A DNA stretch of 6,377 nt from an uncultured Erysipelotrichaceae bacterium. GTDB lineage: Bacteria; Bacillota_I; Bacilli_A; Erysipelotrichales; Erysipelotrichaceae. The notes below the pieces were generated by a model that saw only the letters and a list, made by a program, of their open reading frames with translations, ran no database searches and was not told where the DNA came from. Shown here in pieces: positions 1 through 6,377 of this stretch. Each line of letters begins with the position of its first letter. Within the stretch, counting starts at the first letter, position 1. The DNA lies in NCBI GenBank assembly GCA_900319505.1, contig ONOV01000044.1, positions 1 to 6,377 of the forward strand. The letters are read 5' to 3'. The position numbers and the translations under genes were made by a program.

Positions 1-561
1 ACCCAGACGATTTCTCTTGAAGCATTTGTCATGAGCAAGAAGCTGTTCATTGATCTGGTCAAGAAGGCAAGTGAAACTTCTTCTCTTTACTGGCTGAAGG
101 ATATGCTCAGAGATGAAGTCAATGATCTGGATATCAGAGGGTATGGAGTAAGAGGTTTCGTGGCCTGCATCAACTCCCTGTCTGAATACTTCAGATGGAG
201 TATGGAATTAAGAGACAGAAGTGTTGCCAATGGTCTGTTCAAGCCGGACTGGCCGATCTATACACAGACAAATGACTCCGCACCGACCAAGTATACAGGC
301 GGTGCCAGTGTCAAAGGCAGCGTCATTGCCAATGGCTGTGTGATTGACGGTACGGTGGAAGGTTCCATCATCGGCCGTAATGTAACGATTCAGAAGGGTG
401 CTATCGTCAGAGACTCCATTGTTCTGCCGGGTGCCTATATCGGCGAGGATGCCAAACTGGATCATGTTGTTGTAGACAAGTATGCCATTATTCATCATGT
501 CAAGGCATTGACAGGTACGGATGAAGAGCCGGTATACGTCAAGAGACGCGACAGAATCTGA
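1..561 (+). CDS. glgD: GlgD, glucose-1-phosphate adenylyltransferase regulatory subunit (C-terminal part, 5' truncated by window)
   Basis: The frame is open from base 1, so the ATG at 31 is an internal Met and the true start lies upstream; about 186 residues of a protein usually near 370 are present. GlgD pairs with GlgC, and the complex makes ADP-glucose from glucose-1-phosphate and ATP for cytosolic glycogen synthesis. The first part (ISLEAFVMSKKLFIDLV) is the end of the nucleotidyltransferase domain. Where GlgC carries the YWKDVGT-type motif, this protein reads RGFVACINSLSEYF (about 151-192), as expected for the non-catalytic GlgD paralogue. After the PIYT linker (about 253-264), hexapeptide repeats (GASVKGSVIANGCVIDG, then GSIIGRNVTIQKGAIV; about 301-470) form a left-handed beta-helix. 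The stop is TGA at 559-561, and glgA follows after 45 nt with no terminator between, so the two are probably cotranscribed. The GlgD rather than GlgC assignment is fairly secure but rests on half of the protein. Confidence 0.9.
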   Translation, partial: TQTISLEAFVMSKKLFIDLVKKASETSSLYWLKDMLRDEVNDLDIRGYGVRGFVACINSLSEYFRWSMELRDRSVANGLFKPDWPIYTQTNDSAPTKYTGGASVKGSVIANGCVIDGTVEGSIIGRNVTIQKGAIVRDSIVLPGAYIGEDAKLDHVVVDKYAIIHHVKALTGTDEEPVYVKRRDRI

Positions 562-606
562 ATTTATTCTTCAAATAACGTAAGCTGGCAGAAAGGCAGG
601 TGTGCT

Positions 607-2061
607 ATGGGAAGATCAATACTGTTTGTAGCGAGTGAGGGACAGCCGTTTATCAAGACCGGCGGATTAGCAGATGTCATCGGTGCTTTGCCTAAGACAT
701 TGGCCAAGAGAGGACATGATGTAAGGGTTGTACTGCCGTTATATAAGAAGATCATCGAAAAGCATTACGATGAGCTGGAACGGATCGGTACCATTCAGGT
801 ACATTCCGGATGGATTGATCAGCCGGCCACCTATTACACAGCGACGGTGGACGGCGTAGTGTATTACTTCATTGAACATCAGTACTATTTTGAAAGAGAT
901 GGTCTGTATGGCTATGAAGATGATGGCGAACGCTTTGCCTTCTTCCAGCGTGCCGTACTTGATATGATCTACTTCATCAACTGGTGGCCCAATATCATCC
1001 ATTCCAATGACTGGCAGACCGGCATGATTCCTCTGATCTGCCATGCCTGCTATGCGGATGACTACCGCTATCAGAATATCAAGCACGTGTATACGATTCA
1101 TAATCTTGCTTTCCAGGGCAACTTCGGCGTGGATATGCTGCCAAGCTGTCTGGGGCTGGATTACAGCTATTTTGACAATGGTTCCATCAAGTTCGATTCC
1201 GGTATTTCCTTCATGAAAGCCGGTATCGTCTATGCCGATAAGATCACAACCGTATCCCCGACCTATTCCAATGAGATTCTGACCCAGTCCTATGGCGAGC
1301 GCATGGACAGCGTGCTGCGCTACAGAAGGGATGATCTCTGGGGGATTATCAACGGTATTGACTACAATGTATGGAATCCGGCAACAGATAAGACATTAGT
1401 GGAGAATTATGATCTGAGAAGCTGGGTCTCTGGCAAGAAGGCCAATAAGAAAGCGCTGCAGCAGGAGCTTGGCCTTGAAGTCAATGAGGATACGATGCTT
1501 ATCGGTCTTGTTTCAAGACTGACCAGTCAGAAGGGTGTGTATCTGATTACGGATCGGATCAGAGAGATCATGGGTATGGATCTGCAGTTTGTGGTGCTTG
1601 GCACAGGTGAGGCAAATGCCGAGAATGCGTTCAAGTGGATGGAGAGTTCCTATAAGGGCAAGGCAGTCTACTACTGCGGCTACAATGAGGAACTGGCCCA
1701 TCGGATCTATGCCGGCAGTGATATGTTCCTGATGCCTTCTCTCTATGAACCATGCGGTCTTGGCCAGCTGATTGCCCTGCATTATGGTTCTCTGCCGCTT
1801 GTTCGAGAAACAGGCGGTCTCAAGGATACCGTACAGCCATACAACAAGTATACGGGTGAAGGAAACGGATTCTCCTTCTATGCCCCGAATGCGGATGATA
1901 TGGTGTATACATTGAGATGGGCATGTGATCAGTACTACAACAACCGGCCGGGCTGGAAGGGCCTTGTCAAAAATGCGATGACATATGATGCCAGCTGGGA
2001 AAAGAGTGCAGATGTCTATGAAGAACTGTACTATACCCTGTGCAACTGGCCTGATAACTGA
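607..2061 (+). CDS. glgA: Glycogen synthase (ADP-glucose-dependent, GT5 family)
   Basis: GlgA transfers glucose from ADP-glucose to the non-reducing end of an alpha-1,4-glucan in the cytosol. The 484-residue length fits the family (E. coli GlgA is 477). Visible motifs, in order: the N-terminal Rossmann-domain KTGGLADV (K17-V24, ADP-glucose site); SNDWQTG (133-139); TIHNLAFQG with H165; SRLTSQKG with R304 and K309, the basic pair that binds the nucleotide-sugar phosphates; and MPSLYEPCGLGQL with E381, followed by RETGGLKDTV (400-409). This is the retaining GT-B active-site pattern, with every key position intact. The ATG at 607 is preceded by a modest purine-rich site (AAAGGCAGG, 592-600), and no upstream in-frame start is better. 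It lies 45 nt after glgD, and a hairpin terminator follows directly after its TGA, so it is the last gene of the glycogen operon. Nothing about it looks unusual. Confidence 0.97.
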   Translation: MGRSILFVASEGQPFIKTGGLADVIGALPKTLAKRGHDVRVVLPLYKKIIEKHYDELERIGTIQVHSGWIDQPATYYTATVDGVVYYFIEHQYYFERDGLYGYEDDGERFAFFQRAVLDMIYFINWWPNIIHSNDWQTGMIPLICHACYADDYRYQNIKHVYTIHNLAFQGNFGVDMLPSCLGLDYSYFDNGSIKFDSGISFMKAGIVYADKITTVSPTYSNEILTQSYGERMDSVLRYRRDDLWGIINGIDYNVWNPATDKTLVENYDLRSWVSGKKANKKALQQELGLEVNEDTMLIGLVSRLTSQKGVYLITDRIREIMGMDLQFVVLGTGEANAENAFKWMESSYKGKAVYYCGYNEELAHRIYAGSDMFLMPSLYEPCGLGQLIALHYGSLPLVRETGGLKDTVQPYNKYTGEGNGFSFYAPNADDMVYTLRWACDQYYNNRPGWKGLVKNAMTYDASWEKSADVYEELYYTLCNWPDN

Positions 2062-2101
2062 AAAAGTGAGGAGGCCGGCGACAGGCCTCCTTTACTCTTT
2101 T
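2062..2101 (+). terminator. Intrinsic terminator after glgA
   Basis: GGAGGCC (2070-2076) pairs perfectly with GGCCTCC (2084-2090) across a 7-nt loop (2077-2083). The stem can be extended outward by A-rich bases before it (AAAAAGTGA) and the T-rich TTTACTCTTTT after it, allowing a bulge or two. The hairpin begins within a few bases of the glgA stop codon and ends in a T-rich tail, so it probably ends the glycogen operon and separates it from pgk. Confidence 0.85.
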
Positions 2102-2114
2102 GTGACAGGCAGGC

Positions 2115-2133
2115 AACACCTCGTGTGAGGTTT
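2115..2133 (+). repeat. Small inverted repeat (hairpin) between glgA terminator and pgk promoter
   Basis: AA-ACCTC pairs with GAGGT-TT around a GTGT tetraloop (2123-2126), giving seven base pairs with one bulged C at 2117. It is not followed by a T-run long enough for a standard terminator. It lies upstream of the pgk -35 element, so it would be in DNA upstream of that transcript. It may be a back-up to the glgA terminator or a protein site; its function is unknown. Confidence 0.4.
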
Positions 2134-2137
2134 CTGT

Positions 2138-2149
2138 AATGCATGCATT
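2138..2149. promoter_or_regulatory. 12-bp perfect palindrome overlapping the pgk -35, candidate operator
   Basis: AATGCATGCATT is its own reverse complement, and its last two bases overlap the proposed -35 hexamer of the pgk promoter (2148-2153). A symmetric site in this position would suit a dimeric repressor blocking RNA polymerase. It lacks the central CG of a CcpA cre site, and I do not recognise its regulator. The operator role is inferred from position and symmetry only. Confidence 0.35.
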
Positions 2150-2176
2150 TACCATGAAATGGGCGAGTGTTATAAT
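2148..2176 (+). promoter_or_regulatory. Sigma-A type promoter of the pgk-tpiA-eno unit
   Basis: A perfect -10 TATAAT (2171-2176) is preceded by TG one base upstream (2168-2169), making an extended -10. TTTACC at 2148-2153 matches four of six positions of TTGACA with the ideal 17-bp spacer. Transcription should begin near 2182-2184, giving a leader of roughly 22-24 nt that contains the AAGGAGG site of pgk. It is the strongest promoter visible in the window, as expected for an abundant glycolytic mRNA. Confidence 0.85.
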
Positions 2177-2205
2177 TAGACAGCAAAAACAAGGAGGAAA
2201 ATACA

Positions 2206-3399
2206 ATGTCTAAGGTTACTGTTAAAGATCTGGACGTTAAGGGCAAGCACGTAATTGTACGTGTTGACTTCAACGTTCCGCACAAAGGAAGCACGATTAC
2301 GGATGACAACCGTGTGCGCGCTGCTCTGCCTACGATCAATTACCTGACCGAAAATGGTGCAAAGGTATTACTGCTTTCCCATTTAGGCAAGGTTAAGACC
2401 GAGGAGGACAAGGCAAAGAACGATATGTCCATCGTAGCTGACTGCCTGGCCAGTCTGCAGAGTGCGCCGGTCAAGTTTGTCAATGCGACCCGCGGCAAGG
2501 AACTTGAAGATGCCGTTGCTGCACAGGAAGATGGTTCCATTGTTCTGATGCAGAATACCCGTTATGAGAAGGGCGAATCCAAGAACGATCCGGAGCTTGG
2601 CAAGTACTGGGCTTCTTTAGGCGATATGTTCGTTGAGGATGCGTTCGGTTCTGTTCATAGAGCACACGCTTCTACTGTAGGTATTCCGAGCAACATGCTT
2701 GCCGAAGGCAAGAAGGTTGGTGTCGGTTTCCTGGTTGAAAAGGAACTGAATGTTCTCGGCAAAGCGCTGAATGATCCGCAGAGACCGTTCGTTGCCATCT
2801 TGGGCGGTGCCAAGGTTTCCGATAAGATCGGTGTTATTGAGAACCTGCTCAAGATCGCTGATAAGGTTATCATCGGCGGCGGCATGAGCTATACATTCTC
2901 TGCTGCACAGGGCGGCAAGATCGGTGACTCTCTGCTGGAAGCAGATAAGGAAGATCTGGCTAAGGAATTCATGGCAAAGGGCGAAGGCAAGCTGTTCTTA
3001 CCGGTTGATACCGTATGTGCAAATGCTTTCGACAACGCTACTGATACAAAGGTAGTTCCGGCTGGTGAGATTCCGGATGGCTATATGGGTCTGGATATCG
3101 GACCGGAGACAGTCAAGAAGTTCCAGGCTGAGCTGGCTGGTGCCAAGACTGTATTCTGGAATGGACCTATGGGTGTATTCGAGAAGCCTGAATATGCCAA
3201 GGGCACAGAAGCAATCTGTGAGACTCTGGCAAACCTCGATGGTGCGACAACAATCATCGGCGGCGGTGATTCCGCAAGTGCAGCCAAGAACCTCGGCTTT
3301 GCCGACAAGTTCAGCCACATTTCCACAGGCGGCGGTGCATCTCTGGAATTCATGGAAGGAAAGGAGCTCCCGGGTGTTGCTGTCATCCCCGAGAAGTAA
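2206..3399 (+). CDS. pgk: Phosphoglycerate kinase
   Basis: Pgk transfers a phosphate from 1,3-bisphosphoglycerate to ADP, yielding ATP and 3-phosphoglycerate in cytosolic glycolysis. The 397-residue length is typical for bacterial enzymes. N-domain substrate residues are all present: VRVDFNVP with R19, D21 and N23; R38 in [17 protein letters not shown] (H59); NTRYEKGE (R119); and SVHRAHAS (R152). The C-domain has the nucleotide site: GGAKVSDKI (200-208), GGGMSYTF (from 224), [10 protein letters not shown] (317-326), GGGDSASA (352-359) and STGGGAS (373-379). The ATG has an excellent AAGGAGG (2191-2197) eight bases upstream. It is first in its transcription unit behind its own promoter. tpiA begins 9 nt after its TAA. 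No gapA precedes it, unlike many Firmicutes. The key residues are intact. Confidence 0.98.
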   Translation: MSKVTVKDLDVKGKHVIVRVDFNVPHKGSTITDDNRVRAALPTINYLTENGAKVLLLSHLGKVKTEEDKAKNDMSIVADCLASLQSAPVKFVNATRGKELEDAVAAQEDGSIVLMQNTRYEKGESKNDPELGKYWASLGDMFVEDAFGSVHRAHASTVGIPSNMLAEGKKVGVGFLVEKELNVLGKALNDPQRPFVAILGGAKVSDKIGVIENLLKIADKVIIGGGMSYTFSAAQGGKIGDSLLEADKEDLAKEFMAKGEGKLFLPVDTVCANAFDNATDTKVVPAGEIPDGYMGLDIGPETVKKFQAELAGAKTVFWNGPMGVFEKPEYAKGTEAICETLANLDGATTIIGGGDSASAAKNLGFADKFSHISTGGGASLEFMEGKELPGVAVIPEK

Positions 3400-3408
3400 T
3401 TGAGAAAT

Positions 3409-4161
3409 ATGTCTAGAAAGCCTATTATCTTCGGCAACTGGAAGATGAACAAGACACCTTCCGAAGCACTTGCATTCTTCAAGGGCATTGAAGGCTATGT
3501 TACCGGCAATGAAGCTGCTGAGTATGGTATCGGTGCACCGTTTGTTGATCTTGACATTGCCGTCAAGAACGCCGGTGCTGTCAAGGTAGCTGCTGAAAAC
3601 TGCAATGAGATTGATTCCGGTGCTTATACCGGTGAAGTTTCTGTTCCGATGTTAAAGGAAATCGGCATCACATACTGCATCATCGGTCATTCCGAGAGAA
3701 GAACATATTATGCTGAGACAAGTGCACACTGCGCTGCCAAGGCAAAGAGACTGTTCGCTGACGGTATCGTTCCGATTCTGTGCGTTGGTGAAACAGAAGC
3801 TGAATATGATGCCGGCAAGACGGCTGATGTCCTCAGGACAGAGCTGAAGGAATCTTTAGCTGGTCTGACATCCGATGAAGTATCCAGAATGGTTATCGCT
3901 TATGAGCCGATCTGGGCGATCGGTACCGGCAAGAGTGCTGATGTCAGCACGGCTGAATCCTGCTGCAAGCTTGTCCGTGATACAGTCAAGGATCTGTATG
4001 ATGAAGCTACAGCTGAAGCTGTCCGCATTCAGTACGGCGGATCTGTCAAGCCGACCAACATCAGGGAATACATGGCCTGCGCTGATATTGACGGCGCATT
4101 AATCGGCGGTGCTTCCTTGAAGGTGGATTCCTTCAAGGCACTTGTTGATGCAACAAAGTAA
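3409..4161 (+). CDS. tpiA: Triosephosphate isomerase
   Basis: TpiA interconverts dihydroxyacetone phosphate and glyceraldehyde-3-phosphate as a cytosolic TIM-barrel dimer. The 250-residue length is standard. The active site is complete: GNWKMN with N10 and K12, GHSERR with catalytic H94, AYEPIWAIGTGKSA with catalytic base E166 and the flexible loop 6 (about 167-175), YGGSVKP (209-215) and the phosphate-binding IGGASL (232-237). I chose ATG 3409 because MSRKPIIFGNWKMN matches the family N-terminus. A TTG at 3400 directly abutting the pgk TAA would add only three residues and is not preferred. There is no clear Shine-Dalgarno site in the 9-nt gap or the end of pgk (only weak GAGAAG at 3391-3396), so translation may be coupled to pgk termination. 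One small oddity is AEN at 62-64 where AQN is common (E63 for Gln). Confidence 0.97.
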   Translation: MSRKPIIFGNWKMNKTPSEALAFFKGIEGYVTGNEAAEYGIGAPFVDLDIAVKNAGAVKVAAENCNEIDSGAYTGEVSVPMLKEIGITYCIIGHSERRTYYAETSAHCAAKAKRLFADGIVPILCVGETEAEYDAGKTADVLRTELKESLAGLTSDEVSRMVIAYEPIWAIGTGKSADVSTAESCCKLVRDTVKDLYDEATAEAVRIQYGGSVKPTNIREYMACADIDGALIGGASLKVDSFKALVDATK

Positions 4162-4162
4162 G

Positions 4163-4186
4163 GTCTTAACGGAGTTATCCGAAGAC
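4163..4186 (+). repeat. Bulged hairpin between tpiA and eno, without a terminator tail
   Basis: GTCTT (4163-4167) pairs with AAGAC (4182-4186), and inside it CGGA (4170-4173) pairs with TCCG (4178-4181) around a GTTA loop (4174-4177). AA at 4168-4169 forms a one-sided bulge. All nine pairs are Watson-Crick. The following bases (ATATAAATC) are not a T-run, so complete termination is unlikely. It may be an mRNA processing or stability element that sets the level of eno relative to pgk-tpiA; this is inference. Confidence 0.5.
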
Positions 4187-4219
4187 ATATAAATCAGGTA
4201 AACAGGAGGAATAACTTAA

Positions 4220-5566
<1,347 letters not shown>

Positions 5567-5612
5567 TCATTCCTGCTGGAACCATTTCATTAACATCAAT
5601 CATTCATACCTT

Positions 5613-5652
5613 GAAGAAGAGAGGCTCATGTGTCTCTCTTCTTTTCTTGTTA
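5613..5652 (+). terminator. Intrinsic terminator after eno
   Basis: AAGAAGAGAG (5614-5623) and CTCTCTTCTT (5634-5643) form a perfect 10-bp stem, which can be lengthened by a G-T and a C-G pair into the loop. The stem is followed by a T-rich tract (TTCTTGTTAT). It lies 47 nt after the eno stop and ends the pgk-tpiA-eno unit. It reads as a terminator on the + strand only. Confidence 0.9.
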
Positions 5653-5703
5653 TCCAAGCTATGTCATCAGCTCTATGCAGAAGAAATACATGCATACAAT
5701 CTG

Positions 5704-5712
5704 TGCTATAAT
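5704..5712 (+). promoter_or_regulatory. Extended -10 promoter immediately upstream of the secreted coiled-coil gene
   Basis: TGCTATAAT contains a perfect TATAAT (5707-5712) with TG at 5704-5705. No good -35 is present at 16-18 bp: the best is AATACA at 5685-5690, three of six matches at 16 bp. The extended -10 would have to compensate. Start-site geometry puts +1 about seven bases after the hexamer, at or beside the A of the ATG at 5719. Confidence 0.65.
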
Positions 5713-5718
5713 CGGCGT

Positions 5719-6377
5719 ATGTTTACAAAAAAGCTGTATCGAACATTATCGCTGATTTTATGCATGGTGCTTGTGATGACCTGTCTGCCGTTATCAGCAG
5801 AGGCTGAGCAGCCTGACTACAGTGACAGAGACTACTGGATCAGTGCCTGTACCAATACGGATAATCTCAATGGCAGTCTCAAAGACAGCTGTCAGGCATT
5901 TGTGGTGTATCTGTCAAACCAGTCCTCTTCTCTGAAAGAGAAGATTGCTTCAATTGATGCCAGGCAGGCGGAAGTATCTGATGATATTGAAACGGTAAAG
6001 GCTGAGATTGAACAGTATCAGAGTGAGATTGCTTCGATCAATGCGGATATAGAGGATCTGAAGAGTCAGATCAGTGATCTGGATGACCAGATTGATACAC
6101 TGAACACACAGGCGGATGATCTGAAAAGCAGAGTATCTGCTCAGATCAGTGCTTCCCAATCCGATATGCGTTTATCAAAAGTGATTGATATCCTGATGGG
6201 AGCGGAGAGCTTCAGCCAGCTGATCCGCCTGGCTGATGGCCTGTCGGATATGACCCGGTACAATAATCGGACGCTGCAGAAGCTGATTGATACGGAAAAT
6301 GAGATCAGGGCAAATAAAGAAGCGCTCCGTACAAAGCAGGATGAACTGAGTCAGAAACAGGAAGATGCCGTAGCGGC
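5719..6377 (+). CDS. Secreted coiled-coil protein, N-terminal part of a PcsB/CwlO-like peptidoglycan hydrolase (3' truncated by window)
   Basis: The frame stays open from ATG 5719 to the window end, giving 219 residues; the C-terminus is missing. A signal peptide is clear: basic n-region (K4, K5, R8), hydrophobic core about 10-25 (LSLILCMVLVMTCLPL) and a likely signal peptidase I site after A27-E28-A29. Residues 30-68 form an acidic/polar segment with two cysteines (C44, C58). From I90 to V139, hydrophobic residues recur in a strict 3-4 pattern (I90, V93, I97, I104, I107, I111, L114, I118, L121, I125, L128, L135, V139), about seven heptads of coiled coil. The following ILMGAESFSQLIRLADGLSD (158-177) and a second helix resemble the regulatory coiled-coil domain of PcsB/CwlO-type hydrolases. 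The catalytic domain (NlpC/P60, CHAP or M23 would fit) is beyond the window, so enzymatic activity is unproven. No Shine-Dalgarno precedes the start. Its own promoter and the eno terminator make it a separate unit. Confidence 0.8.
   Translation, partial: MFTKKLYRTLSLILCMVLVMTCLPLSAEAEQPDYSDRDYWISACTNTDNLNGSLKDSCQAFVVYLSNQSSSLKEKIASIDARQAEVSDDIETVKAEIEQYQSEIASINADIEDLKSQISDLDDQIDTLNTQADDLKSRVSAQISASQSDMRLSKVIDILMGAESFSQLIRLADGLSDMTRYNNRTLQKLIDTENEIRANKEALRTKQDELSQKQEDAVA

Noticed and set aside
31..561. A short complete gene starting at ATG 31
   Set aside because: The frame is open upstream to base 1 with GlgD-like sequence (ISLEAF), so this Met is internal to a truncated glgD.
2135..2149. Possible CcpA catabolite-response (cre) site, TGTAATGCATGCA
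   Set aside because: It shares the outer TG and CA bases, but the required central CG is replaced by GC/CA and the spacing is off by one. It does not fit the cre consensus.
3400..3408. TTG start for tpiA at 3400
   Set aside because: It adds only Met-Arg-Asn before the typical MSRKPIIFGNWKMN start and has no better ribosome binding site. ATG 3409 is the simpler choice.
3081..3488. Minus-strand open frame overlapping the end of pgk and start of tpiA
   Set aside because: It lies antisense across two well-conserved genes, has no ribosome binding site or recognisable motif, and is explained by codon structure of the + strand genes.
4166..4193. Independent promoter for eno (TTAACG - 16 bp - TATAAA)
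   Set aside because: It matches four of six and five of six positions, but has no extended -10 and overlaps a hairpin. It is too weak to list as a feature and is mentioned only within the hairpin finding.
5950..6159. Minus-strand open frame inside the coiled-coil gene
   Set aside because: Its hydrophobic-looking translation is the antisense shadow of the repetitive heptad region on the + strand.

Overview
The window reads as an ordinary chromosomal stretch of a Firmicute. All six genes lie on the + strand and carry out central carbon storage, lower glycolysis and cell-wall maintenance. The glgD-glgA pairing, the compact pgk-tpiA-eno cluster, strong AGGAGG-type ribosome binding sites and a PcsB/CwlO-like secreted coiled-coil protein all point to Firmicutes. 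The style of the last protein and of the enolase suggests the Erysipelotrichia, but that is recollection-based inference, not proof. No mobile element, CRISPR array, tRNA or rRNA is visible.

Layout. Positions 1-561 hold the 3' half of glgD, cut by the window edge. After 45 nt comes complete glgA (607-2061). Together they are the end of a glycogen-synthesis operon, closed by a GC-rich hairpin terminator at 2062-2101. A 144-nt intergenic region then holds a second small hairpin, a 12-bp perfect palindrome and a strong extended -10 promoter. This promoter drives pgk (2206-3399), tpiA (3409-4161; ATG start) and eno (4220-5566). pgk and tpiA are 9 nt apart. tpiA and eno are separated by 58 nt containing a bulged hairpin. 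A 10-bp perfect-stem terminator (5613-5652) ends the unit. A separate extended -10 promoter (5704-5712) lies directly against the start codon of the last gene (5719 to beyond the window end). That gene encodes a signal-peptide-bearing coiled-coil protein resembling the N-terminal part of peptidoglycan hydrolases of the PcsB/CwlO type.

How the genes work together. GlgD (a GlgC partner) and GlgA make ADP-glucose and polymerise it into glycogen. Pgk, TpiA and Eno run the triose-phosphate-to-phosphoenolpyruvate half of glycolysis. The usual neighbours gapA (upstream of pgk) and the phosphoglycerate mutase gene (between tpiA and eno) are not here and must lie elsewhere.

I found no convincing new biological system. 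The points most worth a second look are regulatory: a probable leaderless mRNA for the secreted protein, a palindrome overlapping the pgk -35 element, and a terminator-less hairpin between tpiA and eno. The extracellular cysteine pair of the last protein also merits attention.
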